In this document: piece by piece, positions 37,773 through 47,917 of the stretch | Numbering within the stretch: the first letter of the stretch is position 1 | How the letters are laid out: each line of letters begins with the position of its first letter | From: Streptomyces roseifaciens | GTDB taxonomy: Bacteria; Actinomycetota; Actinomycetes; Streptomycetales; Streptomycetaceae | DNA length: 64,000 nucleotides | Direction of reading: 5' to 3' | Assembly (NCBI RefSeq): GCF_001445655.1 | Contig: NZ_LNBE01000003.1 | Location: 1,532,530-1,596,529, forward strand | Position numbers and translations under genes: made by a program | The notes under the pieces: generated by a model | What the model saw: only the letters and a program-made list of their open reading frames with translations | Databases searched by the model: none | What the model was told of the DNA's origin: nothing

Positions 37773-38491
37773 GCGCCCGTCCCCTGTCCGTCGTTGTCGG
37801 TGCCGCCGGTGCCGTCCGTCTCGTCGATCCAGCCCGCGTCGAGCGACTCGTCGCTGTCGTGGACGACGAACTCCCGCTCCTCGGAGACGAGGGTGTGCCC
37901 GCCGGCCCGCACGGCCGCCACCAGGGCGTCCAGCCGGGCCCCGGCCGTCCGGCGGCCGACCGCGCGGCAGCGCTGGGTGACGAACCGCTCGGCGCGGCCG
38001 TCGGCGCGCACCCGGCGGGCGTTGCGAGACAAGTGCGCGCGGTGGGCGGCGGCGAGGCCGGCCAGCGCCACGAGGTCCGTACCGGGGGTGAGCAGCAGCT
38101 TGAGGTGGTGCTCGAAGTAGTAGCGCGCCCCGAGGGCCGCCGCCTCCGCGTCGGTCTCCGGGACCCCGTCGGCCCACGGGGCCGCCTCGATCTTCGTCCG
38201 TACGACCGTGAACCCGGCGCCGTCCAGCCCCCGGGCCGCGCCGTCCACCGTCCCCCGCACTTCCGGCAGCGCACCGGACTGGCGCAGGGTGAGCATCGGC
38301 TGGCTGGGGGTGCGGCCGCGGTCCAGCAGGATGTCGGTGAACTTCATCCCGTGGGCCGCCGCGTGCCGCTGGAGGGCCCGGTCGTCCCCGGCGGTCGCGG
38401 CGGGGCGGACGGTCAGATGGGCCTCGAAGTCACCGGCGAAGGCCGGTATCGGGGCGGGTGCGGGTGCGGTGGTGCTCGGTATCACCGGCAC
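37769..38491 (-). CDS. Hypothetical protein partnered with the nucleotidyltransferase
   Basis: 240 residues, not recognised with certainty. Visible features are a strand with FEAHLTVRP, then KFTDILLDRGRTPSQPMLTL, FTVVRTKIEAAPW, ARYYFEHHLKLLL, HLSRNARR and RFVTQRCRAVG, ending with EREFVVHDSDESLDAGWID. The HLTV and EHHLKL segments recall the HxT-type strands of 2H or CYTH folds, but this is weak. It is the first gene of a two-gene operon with a 4-nt overlap, in the place an antitoxin or cofactor might take. Confidence 0.5.
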   Translation of the reverse strand: MPVIPSTTAPAPAPIPAFAGDFEAHLTVRPAATAGDDRALQRHAAAHGMKFTDILLDRGRTPSQPMLTLRQSGALPEVRGTVDGAARGLDGAGFTVVRTKIEAAPWADGVPETDAEAAALGARYYFEHHLKLLLTPGTDLVALAGLAAAHRAHLSRNARRVRADGRAERFVTQRCRAVGRRTAGARLDALVAAVRAGGHTLVSEEREFVVHDSDESLDAGWIDETDGTGGTDNDGQGTGA

Positions 38492-38575
38492 ATGATCGCA
38501 GGTCGGCGGGGGCGGGCTCCCGGAATTTCACCGCCGCCCGCCCACGCGAGCGGCGGACCCGGCGCCCGCCACCTC

Positions 38576-38764
38576 TCAGGACCGGTCCGGCCCGGTCAGC
38601 CGGCGCATGACGGCGAGGGGCAACGCCGGGTTGCGGGCGGCTCCGGCCGCGGTCCCGCTGTCCTCCAGCATCCGGGCCGGCGCCCGTGCGGGCAGCCTCG
38701 GGCACCGGACAGCCGCCCGCCACACGGCCTCGAGGTCGTCCCTCCCGGGCTTGTTCCGGTGCAT
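38576..38764 (-). CDS. Short ORF with LRV-like helical repeat
   Basis: 62 codons from ATG 38764. The stretch RMLEDSGTAAGAARNPALP followed by LAVMRRL resembles one unit of the leucine-rich-repeat variant found in larger streptomycete proteins (a two-helix repeat containing NPALP). It may be a remnant of a longer gene or a real small gene. The rest of 38492-38889 shows nothing else convincing. Confidence 0.3.
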   Translation of the reverse strand: MHRNKPGRDDLEAVWRAAVRCPRLPARAPARMLEDSGTAAGAARNPALPLAVMRRLTGPDRS

Positions 38765-38889
38765 CGCTGGCGCTTCGATCCGTCGGCCGACACGGAGCGC
38801 CCGCAAGGAGACGATCCGGGAAGCGAGCTTGAGAAGCTGCTCTACGGAATGGTGTGCCGCCTTCGCTGAGTCGGGCCCCGTCGTCCGGG

Positions 38890-39192
38890 TCAGGCCCCGT
38901 CGTCCTGCGAGCGGTCGGCGGCCGTCGGCCTGCTGGTCGTCAGCCAGGACTGTGCGGGTCCGGCGGGATGCGTGGTGTCCACGGTGAGGTGGAGCCGGGT
39001 GCCGCCTTCGCGGCCGGCCGGGTAGCTGCGTTGCTCGGTGGAGTCGAAGCAGTGCCGGAGGACTTCCGCGACACGGCGGGCGGTCTCGGGGGACGCGGCG
39101 ACGACGCGAACGTCGGCGCACCCCACCGGCGGCACCGGATTCGCCGGTGTGGGGGTGGGTGTGGGTGCCGGGCGTGCGGACGTCATCGTCAC
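38890..39192 (-). CDS. Small hypothetical protein (third gene of a compact operon)
   Basis: 100 residues from a GTG at 39192 that overlaps the upstream stop by 4 nt (GTGA); an ATG at 39186 is the alternative. After a Pro/Thr-rich start it shows a small alpha/beta unit: DVRVVAASPETARRVAEVLRHCF, then GTRLHLTVDTTH. No family recognised. Confidence 0.55.
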   Translation of the reverse strand: MTMTSARPAPTPTPTPANPVPPVGCADVRVVAASPETARRVAEVLRHCFDSTEQRSYPAGREGGTRLHLTVDTTHPAGPAQSWLTTSRPTAADRSQDDGA

Positions 39193-39458
39193 CGCCCCCG
39201 GCCGGAGAAGAACCGGGGTCGCCGGCGCTCCCCGTGCGGTTGCTCGCGGCGGATGCGGGCGAGGAGAGGTCCGGCGGGGTCGACCGGCGACCGGGGGCGG
39301 TTGCGGCTGCTGCCGTCGCGCCACGGCAGGACGCCGCTGTAGCGGAAGCTCGCGATCCTTTCGTCGTGCTGGGCGTTGAGCCGGTGGATCAGGCGGGCTC
39401 CGACGGCGATCACGATGAGGATCACGGCCAGGGTGACGGCAGCCTCCACGGTTCTCAC
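39189..39458 (-). CDS. Small single-pass membrane protein
   Basis: 89 residues from GTG 39458 (GAGG upstream). One clear transmembrane helix lies near the N-terminus (AAVTLAVILIVIAVGARLI), followed by an Arg/Pro-rich cytoplasmic-type tail. It overlaps both neighbours by 4 nt, so it is the middle gene of a three-gene unit. Function unknown. Confidence 0.6.
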   Translation of the reverse strand: MRTVEAAVTLAVILIVIAVGARLIHRLNAQHDERIASFRYSGVLPWRDGSSRNRPRSPVDPAGPLLARIRREQPHGERRRPRFFSGRGR

Positions 39459-39724
39459 ATCCCTCGGGCGGAGAGGGAGGCTCCGACCGGGCTTCCGGCC
39501 GGTGACGGCGCGGTCCCGCCGTCCGTCTCCCACCTCTCTACGCTGTCCTGTGCATCCACCGCGTCGTCCACCGCTGGTGCGGGGAGTTCGCGGGAGAGGC
39601 CGCGCGAGCGGGGCCACCAGGCGCCGTCCAGCAGGACCGGCGTCGTTCCCGGTGTCGGGGACAGGCGGGCGGGTGGCGAAGGGGCACGCTCGTCAGCGGC
39701 CGTACGGTCGATGGTCACGGTCAT
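39455..39724 (-). CDS. Truncated DUF5994-like protein
   Basis: 89 residues. The N-terminal block TPVLLDGAWWPRSRGLSRELP is the signature opening of DUF5994 proteins and closely matches the intact gene at 40033. After about residue 50 the similarity ends in low-complexity sequence, so the domain's second half is missing. It heads an operon of three 4-nt-overlapped small genes. It may be a degenerate duplicate kept for translation coupling, or a short functional version. Confidence 0.55.
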   Translation of the reverse strand: MTVTIDRTAADERAPSPPARLSPTPGTTPVLLDGAWWPRSRGLSRELPAPAVDDAVDAQDSVERWETDGGTAPSPAGSPVGASLSARGM

Positions 39725-40032
39725 GATGCCGACCTGCCCCCGGGCTCGTCGTCGACTGCCCGGCACGATGGCTCGCCGGGAACGACACCTGCTTGGAAGC
39801 CGGTGTACGAAGTGCTCCCGGTCTTCCCACCCTACTCCGGTCGGCGCTTCCGAGAGCATCTGCGACCAGGCGTTTCTCCGGGGAGTGCGGGCGTGTACCC
39901 GGCCCGGTCGGCGAGCCTGCCGCCGGGCCCGCGGAGTACGGTGGGGATATCGCGAGCGCTTCGCCCGGTCACTGCGACGCACCCCGGACGACGAATGGAT
40001 GCGCCGAATTCCCGGAGACAGGCGAGCACACC
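39725..40032. other. Divergent intergenic region between the two DUF5994-type genes
   Basis: 308 bp between oppositely oriented DUF5994-type genes. It must contain promoters for both. I see no strong palindrome, repeat or convincing -35/-10 pair in it. Confidence 0.4.
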
Positions 40033-40509
40033 ATGGCCGATCCCGACACCCCACGCCTTCACAGGCTGCTGCCGGACGCAATTCACCAAGCCGTGAAACC
40101 CGGGACGGCGCTCCTGCGCCTGGAGACCACGCAGGAGCGCGGAGGAATCCTGGACGGCGCGTGGTGGCCGCGCTCCCGCGACATCGGCGCCGAGCTTCCC
40201 GGCCTGATCACCGCCCTCACCGAGCACCTCGGCCCCATCACGCGCGTCGGTCTGGACACGAGCGCCTGGGAGGAGCTCCCCGCACGGCTGACCGTCGACG
40301 ACCAGGTCGTCCACCTCGATTCCTTTCCCGTCGGTGACGACACGGTCCTCATCACCCGGGGCGACAACGATCACTTCGCCCTGCTGGTGGTCCCGCCCGA
40401 AGCGACACCCGACGCGGCACAGGCCGCCATGGCCAGAGCCGTACGGGCCGACAACGTCACCCAAGCCGAGCAGATCCTCATCGACACCGGCAGCACCCCG
40501 CAGACCTGA
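40033..40509 (+). CDS. DUF5994 family protein
   Basis: 158 residues from ATG 40033; no strong Shine-Dalgarno is visible. The family pattern is complete: ALLRLETT, GGILDGAWWPRSRDIGAELPGL, PITRVGLDTSAWEELP, VHLDSFPVGDDTVLITRG and the closing FALLVVPPEAT, then a helix with DAAQAAMARAVRADN. DUF5994 proteins are common in streptomycetes and their function is unknown. Confidence 0.8.
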   Translation: MADPDTPRLHRLLPDAIHQAVKPGTALLRLETTQERGGILDGAWWPRSRDIGAELPGLITALTEHLGPITRVGLDTSAWEELPARLTVDDQVVHLDSFPVGDDTVLITRGDNDHFALLVVPPEATPDAAQAAMARAVRADNVTQAEQILIDTGSTPQT

Positions 40510-40674
40510 AAGTCAGGGCAGCGCGTGGCGCGGGGTCCGAAGTGCCCCCGCCGCCCGGCACGGCTCAAGGGCCGTTCCGTGCAGCCCTGTTCGTGACGTG
40601 CGGGCAGGACTAGGCTGCGCGGTGAGGCCCCAGCCCTCGGCAGCATCGAGATGTGATCCGCTCCGAGGAGGCAC

Positions 40675-41178
40675 GTGGTGCCCGTAGAGCGCACGACCGT
40701 CCCCGCCCCCGCAGAAGTTCCCCGAGGGGCAGGCGGGCGAGTGTCCGCTTCGCACTGGCACTCCCCGCCCTCCGGCGGCCCACGGGACCGCGTGCTCGTG
40801 GTCCGTGGAAGGCTGGACCTCTCCGGGGTCCCGAGGCTGCGCGAGCGCCTCCTGCACGTGTCCCACAGGCCCGGAAGCCGGCTGGTCCTCGACCTGTCCG
40901 GCGTCACCTCCTGTGATGCCCTGGGCCTCGGGCTGCTCGTCGCCACCGCCCGCTGCGCCCGGTACTCCGGCGGCGACCTCTGCCTCGTCGCACCGTGCCC
41001 CGCCGTCGCCCGGGCGCTGAAGGCCAGCGGGCTGAGCAGGATCCTCCCGGTCTTTCCCGGCTTCGACGGGCAGCCCGGCGCCGGGACGGACGGCCGCCCC
41101 GACCTGCGCCTGGGCGGTCACGGGCAGGAGAGCGGCCGCATCAGCGGCGTTCGCGCCACCAGGCCACCGTCGCCTTGA
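40675..41178 (+). CDS. STAS-domain (anti-sigma factor antagonist-like) protein
   Basis: 167 residues from GTG 40675 with GAGGAGG upstream. The STAS fold is at about 35-130: DRVLVVRGRLDLSGV, GSRLVLDLSGVTSCDALGLGLL, CLVAPCPAVARAL. In SpoIIAA-type antagonists the loop reads D-S-S-G-L-G, with the second Ser phosphorylated by the anti-sigma kinase. Here it reads D-A-L-G-L-G, so the phosphorylation site is lost. The protein may therefore be permanently in the unphosphorylated, partner-binding form. No sigma or kinase gene is adjacent. Its tail overlaps the end of the convergent epimerase gene by 38 bp. Confidence 0.78.
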   Translation: MVPVERTTVPAPAEVPRGAGGRVSASHWHSPPSGGPRDRVLVVRGRLDLSGVPRLRERLLHVSHRPGSRLVLDLSGVTSCDALGLGLLVATARCARYSGGDLCLVAPCPAVARALKASGLSRILPVFPGFDGQPGAGTDGRPDLRLGGHGQESGRISGVRATRPPSP

Positions 41179-42070
41179 TCTGCTCGTCGAGCGGTGTGGC
41201 CCGTACCGTGAATCCGGCTTCGTACGCGCTCGAGTCCACCACGAACGGGCGGTCGAACTGGTAGCGGATCTCTTTCAGTTCGCGGAGGAGCGGGGAGAAG
41301 AGGGACGCGACGCCCAGCACCGCCGGTGAGAGCCCGCGCACCACGACCGGGCCCGATCCCGCCTGGGCGGCCAGGCGGGCGGTCATCTCGCGGGTGGACA
41401 GGGCGGGTTCCGTCGGGGCGTGCCAGGCCTTTCCCCAGGCCCGTTCCTCGCTCGCGACCTCGGCCAGGGCCCGGGCCACATCGGGCAGATAGGTCCAGCT
41501 GTGCGGGGCGTCCGGGTCCCCGAGGACGGAGACCGGCTTGCCGCGCAGCAGGCGGGGCACGACCCGCGCGGCCAGGTGCCCGCCGTCGGTCACGCCGGGG
41601 CCGAAGAAGTCCGAGGCCCGCACCTCGACCGCCTTGATGCGGCCCTGCTCGTGCAGGGTCCGGGCCTGCTCCCAGACGGCGGCGCGCGCCTTCCCCTTGG
41701 GGCCGGTCGCGGCGAGCGGCAGCTGCTCGGTCAGGGGACCCGCCACCGGGCCGTAGCCGTAGAGGTTGCCCAGCAGGACCAGGACCGCCCCGGTGGCCTC
41801 GGCCGCCGCGCAGAGCGACGAGGCCAGCGGTGGCCAGTCGCCCGCCCAGCGGTGGTACGGCGGCGCGGCACAGCCGAAGACGGCGCTCGCGCCCTGCGCC
41901 GCCTCGGCCAGCCGCTCGCCGTCCGTGGCGTCGAGCGCGACGTGCTCGATGCCGGGTTCCGGGCTCCGCCCCGACTTGGTGACGACCCGTACCGCATGGC
42001 CCTGCCCGGCCAGCAGCCGGGCTGTGGCCGCCCCGGCGGGCCCGAATCCCACGACTACATAAAGACTCAC
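41141..42070 (-). CDS. NAD(P)-dependent epimerase/reductase (SDR-like)
   Basis: 309 residues with an N-terminal Rossmann motif GFGPAGAATARLL, then a short-chain epimerase-like body: ALDATD, FGCAAPPYH, VLVLLGNLYGYGP and RASDFFGPGV, ending with DEQIKATVAWWRE, which is typical of nucleoside-diphosphate-sugar-type epimerases. The YxxxK catalytic pair is not clear, so the reaction is uncertain; NmrA-like reductase is an alternative. It lies downstream of the valine operon, 28 nt after the enoyl-CoA hydratase stop. Confidence 0.78.
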   Translation of the reverse strand: MSLYVVVGFGPAGAATARLLAGQGHAVRVVTKSGRSPEPGIEHVALDATDGERLAEAAQGASAVFGCAAPPYHRWAGDWPPLASSLCAAAEATGAVLVLLGNLYGYGPVAGPLTEQLPLAATGPKGKARAAVWEQARTLHEQGRIKAVEVRASDFFGPGVTDGGHLAARVVPRLLRGKPVSVLGDPDAPHSWTYLPDVARALAEVASEERAWGKAWHAPTEPALSTREMTARLAAQAGSGPVVVRGLSPAVLGVASLFSPLLRELKEIRYQFDRPFVVDSSAYEAGFTVRATPLDEQIKATVAWWRERR

Positions 42071-42098
42071 ATGCGCACACTAGCGCGAGTGCATGCGT

Positions 42099-42890
42099 CT
42101 ACCGGTTGGTGAACTCCGGCGGGCGCTTGTCCACGAAGGCGGCCATGCCCTCCTTCTGGTCCGCGGTCGCGAAGACCGCGTGGAACAGCCGGCGTTCGAA
42201 GCGGACGCCCTCGGCGAGCGTGGTCTCGAAGGCCCGGTTGACGGCTTCCTTGGCCATCATCGCGACGGGAGCCGACATGCCCGCCACGGTCTCGGCGACC
42301 GCCAGCGCTTCGGAGAGGAGCTCGCCGGCGGGCACGACCCTCGACACGAGGCCGGCGCGCTCGGCCTCGTCGGCGTCCATGGTGCGGCCGGTCAGGCACA
42401 GCTCCATGGCCTTGGCCTTGCCGACGGCGCGGGTCAGCCGCTGCGAGCCGCCGATGCCCGGGATGACGCCGAGCTTGATCTCCGGCTGGCCGAAGACCGC
42501 GGTGTCGGCGGCGAGCAGGATGTCGCACAGCATCGCCAGCTCGCAGCCGCCGCCGAGGGCGTAGCCGGAGACGGCTGCAACGGTGGGGGTACGGAGCTGT
42601 GCGAGCCGGTCCCAGGCGGTGAACCAGTCGCTGAGGTACATGTCCATGTAGCTCTGCGGGCGCATCTCCTTGATGTCGGCGCCCGCGGCGAAGGCCTTCT
42701 CGGAGCCGGTGAGGACGATGCAGCCCACGTCCGGGTCGCGGTCGAGGGCCTCGGTCGCGGCCACGACCTCGTTCATCACCTGCAGATTGAGGGCGTTGAG
42801 GGCCTTCGGGCGGTTGAGGGTGAGGAGGGCGGTGCGGCCTTTGCGTTCGACCAGGACGGTCTCGTAGGAGTGGTCGGTGGTGTTGGTCAT
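42099..42890 (-). CDS. Enoyl-CoA hydratase
   Basis: 263 residues of crotonase fold: [12 protein letters not shown], the oxyanion-hole segments [10 protein letters not shown] and [15 protein letters not shown], and the catalytic acids in [16 protein letters not shown]. In valine breakdown this step hydrates methacrylyl-CoA to 3-hydroxyisobutyryl-CoA. It is the last gene of a five-gene operon and overlaps mmsB by 4 nt (ATGA). Confidence 0.9.
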   Translation of the reverse strand: MTNTTDHSYETVLVERKGRTALLTLNRPKALNALNLQVMNEVVAATEALDRDPDVGCIVLTGSEKAFAAGADIKEMRPQSYMDMYLSDWFTAWDRLAQLRTPTVAAVSGYALGGGCELAMLCDILLAADTAVFGQPEIKLGVIPGIGGSQRLTRAVGKAKAMELCLTGRTMDADEAERAGLVSRVVPAGELLSEALAVAETVAGMSAPVAMMAKEAVNRAFETTLAEGVRFERRLFHAVFATADQKEGMAAFVDKRPPEFTNR

Positions 42891-43813
42891 TCCGGGGTTC
42901 CGTTCTGCGTCATGGACGGTTCCGAGCGGCGGCGTATCGCTCGCACGATTCCGGAGAAGTCCTGGCCCTCTCCCTCGCCCTCCGCGAATTCCGCGTACGT
43001 CCGTGCTGCCCGCAGGCCCAGCTCCGCGTCGACGCCGCCCGCGCGGGCCGCGTTCGCCGCGAGCCCGAGGTCCTTCGCCATCAGCGGGGCGGCGAACCCG
43101 GGCGCGTAGTCGCGATTGGCAGGGCTGCCCGGGACCGGGCCCGGCACGGGGCAGTTCACCGTCAGCGCCCAGCACTGGCCGGACGCGGTGGAGGCCACGT
43201 CGAACAGGGCCCGATGGCTCAGGCCCAGGCTCTCGCCCAGGACGAACGCCTCGCTCACCGCGATCATCGAGATGCCCAGGATCATGTTGTTGCAGATCTT
43301 GGCGGCCTGCCCCGCACCCGCGCCTCCGCAGTGCACGGCCTTCTTCCCCATCGCCAGCAGCAGTGGTTCCGCGCGGGCGAAGTCGGCCGCCTCCCCGCCG
43401 GCCATGAAGGTGAGGGTGCCGGCCTCGGCGCCCACGACGCCCCCGGAGACCGGGGCGTCCAGCGGCCGGTGACCGGCGGCGAGCACGGCCTCGTGCGCGG
43501 CCCGGGCGTCGGCGACGTCGATGGTGGAGCAGTCGGCGAACAGCGTGCCGGGCCTCGCCGCGGCGAGGAGCCCCTCGCTCCCGTAGAGGGCGAGGACGTG
43601 ACGGCCGGCGGGCAGCATGGTGATCACCACGTCAGCGCCCGCGGCGGCCTCCGCGGCCGACGCGGCGGTCTCGACGCCCGCGTCCGCCGCCGCGGCACGC
43701 AGGCCGGGCACCAGGTCGTAGCCGATGACGCGGTGACCGGCCTTGACGAGGTTGGCGGCCATGGGCCCGCCCATGTGACCGAGTCCGATGAAACCGACGA
43801 CGCTGCTGCTCAC
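42887..43813 (-). CDS. mmsB: 3-hydroxyisobutyrate dehydrogenase
   Basis: 308 residues from a GTG that overlaps the hydrolase stop (GTGA). The beta-hydroxyacid dehydrogenase signature is complete: [15 protein letters not shown] for NAD binding, [22 protein letters not shown], catalytic Lys region [12 protein letters not shown] and KDLGLA. It oxidises 3-hydroxyisobutyrate to methylmalonate semialdehyde, the substrate of the mmsA product encoded at the head of the operon. Confidence 0.93.
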   Translation of the reverse strand: MSSSVVGFIGLGHMGGPMAANLVKAGHRVIGYDLVPGLRAAAADAGVETAASAAEAAAGADVVITMLPAGRHVLALYGSEGLLAAARPGTLFADCSTIDVADARAAHEAVLAAGHRPLDAPVSGGVVGAEAGTLTFMAGGEAADFARAEPLLLAMGKKAVHCGGAGAGQAAKICNNMILGISMIAVSEAFVLGESLGLSHRALFDVASTASGQCWALTVNCPVPGPVPGSPANRDYAPGFAAPLMAKDLGLAANAARAGGVDAELGLRAARTYAEFAEGEGEGQDFSGIVRAIRRRSEPSMTQNGTPE

Positions 43814-44886
43814 CAGGGCACCTCCTGCGGGGAGTCACCGGCGGCGAGGCGGAGCTCCCGCCCGCCGAGCGGTGCGAAGAACCGGGCCACGTCCGCTGCG
43901 CTCACCTCGGCGAGCGTGGCGGGGGACCACCGGGGGCTGCGGTCCTTGTCGATCACCTGGGCCCGGATGCCCTCGACGAGGTCCGGCGAGACCAGCGCGG
44001 CGCAGGAGACGCGGTACTCCTGCTCCAGGACCCGCTCCAGGGGCCCGAGCTCCCGTGCACGGCGCAGGGCGGCCAGGGTGACCTTCAGGGCGGTGGGCGA
44101 CTTGGCGGCGAGCGTGCCGGCGGCTTCCCGGGCTTCGGGGACGCCGCTGCCCTGCAGCCGGTCCACGATCTCCTCCACCGTGTCGGCCGCGTAGCAGCGG
44201 TCGATCCACTGCCTCTGGGCGTCCAGCACGCCGGGCGGCGCCTGACGGACGTGCGCGGCGAGGACGTCGTGCACGGGGGCCTGAGCCAGGCCTGCGACCA
44301 GTTCGGGCAGCAGCTCCGACGGGACGTAGTGGTCCGCAAGCCCGCACAACAAGGCGTCCGCCGCACCCACCACCGCACCGGTCAGGGCCAGATGGGTGCC
44401 CAGCTCGCCGGGGGCCAGCCCGAGCAGGTACGTGCCGCCGACGTCGGGGACGAAGCCGATGCCCGTCTCGGGCATGGCCACGCGCGAGCGCTCGGTGACG
44501 ATCCGCACGCTGCCGTGCGCGGAGACGCCGACCCCGCCGCCCATGACGATGCCGTCCATGACGGCCACGTACGGCTTGGGGTAGCGGGCGATCAGGGCGT
44601 TGAGCCGGTACTCGTCCCGCCAGAAGTCCGCCGACGCCGACCCTCCGGTACGCGCGTCCTCGTGGATGGACCGGATGTCGCCGCCCGCGCACAGCCCCCG
44701 CTCGCCCGCCCCGGTGACGACCACCGTCTCGACGGCGGGGTCCTTCTCCCATTCGGCCAGGGCCTCGTCGATGCAGCGCACCATGGAGTGGGTGAGGGCG
44801 TTGAGGGCCTTCGGGCGGTTGAGGGTGACGTACGCCGCGCGCCCCTCGGTGCGCAGCAGGACGCTGTCGGTGCCGTCCGCCGTCAT
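43810..44886 (-). CDS. 3-hydroxyisobutyryl-CoA hydrolase (crotonase family)
   Basis: 358 residues, longer than enoyl-CoA hydratases, as is normal for HIBCH. Crotonase strands [41 protein letters not shown] and AMPETGIGFVPDVGGTY are present, with the Glu of MPETGIG and Asp of PDVGG as catalytic residues of the hydrolase subgroup. It hydrolyses 3-hydroxyisobutyryl-CoA, which pulls the valine pathway past reactive methacrylyl-CoA. It overlaps both neighbours by 4 nt. Confidence 0.9.
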   Translation of the reverse strand: MTADGTDSVLLRTEGRAAYVTLNRPKALNALTHSMVRCIDEALAEWEKDPAVETVVVTGAGERGLCAGGDIRSIHEDARTGGSASADFWRDEYRLNALIARYPKPYVAVMDGIVMGGGVGVSAHGSVRIVTERSRVAMPETGIGFVPDVGGTYLLGLAPGELGTHLALTGAVVGAADALLCGLADHYVPSELLPELVAGLAQAPVHDVLAAHVRQAPPGVLDAQRQWIDRCYAADTVEEIVDRLQGSGVPEAREAAGTLAAKSPTALKVTLAALRRARELGPLERVLEQEYRVSCAALVSPDLVEGIRAQVIDKDRSPRWSPATLAEVSAADVARFFAPLGGRELRLAAGDSPQEVPW

Positions 44887-46036
44887 CGCACGGCCTCCGT
44901 GAGTCCGCGGGCCACGATCAGGCGCATGATCTCGTTCGTTCCTTCCAGGATCCGGTGCACCCTGAGATCGCGGACGATCTTCTCGATGCCGTATTCGCTG
45001 AGGTAGCCGTAGCCGCCGTGCAGCTGGAGGGCGCTGTCGGCCACCGCGTAGCCGGTGTCGGTGGCGAACCGCTTGGCCATCGCGCACAGCTGTGCGGCCT
45101 GCGGGAGGCCCTGGTCCAGGGCGTCCGCCGCCTGGCGGACGAGCGCCCTGGCGGCCGCCAGCTCGGTCGCCATGTCGGCGAGCCTGAACTGCAGGGCCTG
45201 CGCGTCGAGCAGCGGGGCCCCGAACGCCTCGCGGTCCGCGAGGTACGCCAGGCTGCGGTGGAGCGCGCTCTGCGCCCCGCCGAGGGAGCAGGCGGCGATG
45301 CCGAGCCGGCCGCCGTTGAGCCCGTGCATGGCGATGCGGAAGCCGTCGCCCTCGGCGCCGAGCCGGCGGCCGGCCGGGATGCGCACGCCGTCGAGGACCA
45401 CCTGGCGGGTGGGCTGGGCGTTCCAGCCCATCTTCTTCTCGTCGGGGCCGAAGGACAGCCCGGGGTCGTCGCGTTCGACGACGAAGGCCGTGACGCCCCG
45501 GGGCCCGGGCTCGCCGGTGCGGGCCATGACGATGTAGACCTGCGAGGTGCCGGCGCCGGAGATGAACTGCTTGACGCCCGTGAGGACGTAGTGGTCGCCG
45601 TCGCGCCGGGCGCGCGTGCGCAGTGCGGCCGCGTCGGATCCGGCGCCCGGTTCGGTGAGGCAGTAGCTGCCCAGGAAGTCCATGGAGCACAACGCCGGGA
45701 GCAGGCGGGCGCGCTGGGCCTCGTCGCCGTAGCGGTCGATCATCCAGGCGACCATGTTGTGGATGGAGAGGTAGCCGGCGATCGAGGGGCAGCCGGTGGC
45801 CAGGGTCTCGAAGACGACGACGCCGTCGGAGCGGGTCAGTCCGGAGCCCCCGGAGGACTCGCGGACGTAGACGCCGCCGAGCCCCAGGTCCGCGCCCTTG
45901 CGCAGGACGTCGACGGGGAAGTGCTTGCCCTGGTCCCAGGCGACGGCGTGCGGGGCGAGGTGTTCCTCGGCGAAGTCGAGCGTCGTCTCGGCGATCGCGA
46001 GCTGCTCGCCGGAGAGCATGGTGCCGGTCATCGCCG

Positions 46037-46040
<4 letters not shown>
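44883..46040 (-). CDS. Acyl-CoA dehydrogenase (probably isobutyryl-CoA dehydrogenase)
   Basis: 385 residues. The ATG at 46040 overlaps the mmsA stop (ATGA); a second ATG at 46031 is possible. FAD-binding and family motifs are clear: CLTEPGAGSDAAALRTRA, VKQFISGAGTSQVYIVMARTG, catalytic-region LHGGYGYLSEYGIEKIVRDLRVHRILEGTNEIMR. Position between mmsA and the hydrolase points to oxidation of isobutyryl-CoA to methacrylyl-CoA, although substrate specificity cannot be proven from sequence. Confidence 0.92.
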
Positions 46041-47536
<1,496 letters not shown>

Positions 47537-47917
47537 GGAAGCCTGCTCTCGTCAGGTCAGGTGAGATCCGGGGATGGGCATGGGGCTTCGCGGCTCCGCC
47601 GGGAGCTACGGGTGCGCGGACAGGTGTGCGCGCTCCGCCGGATCACCAGGGTCGTGAGTACGGACCGGTGCCATGCGTGTCTGCTCCATCCTCGTGGACA
47701 ACACGGAACACCCCGCGGCCGGTATCCTGACTCCCGGATCACCGCGCGCCGCCAGCCTTCCCGACGAATGACGCATCTCGTCAGTGGCGTGCTGTCGACG
47801 GCACACTCCCCGGTCACAGTGGCGGGACCGTGCCGGAATCACACCGGCTTCCCTGCACCGCGGGCCTTGGTCACGAACATATAGTTGGACGTCCTAGTAA
47901 GTCCACCCCCGGCGTGA
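47537..47917. other. Leader and promoter region of the valine operon
   Basis: 381 bp between the RamB-like gene and mmsA, both leftward. The only structure noted is the inverted repeat at 47886-47905, about 350 nt upstream of mmsA. AGGT and GGTG stretches just before 47536 could serve for ribosome binding but are not strong. Confidence 0.45.
47886..47905. promoter_or_regulatory. Inverted repeat between RamB-like gene and valine operon
   Basis: TGGAC and GTCCA arms separated by 10 nt, with an inner 8-bp palindrome GGACGTCC in the left arm (47887-47894), in a locally AT-richer context. It may be an operator of the valine operon or a weak terminator for the regulator gene, whose stop is 13 nt away. 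Confidence 0.45.
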
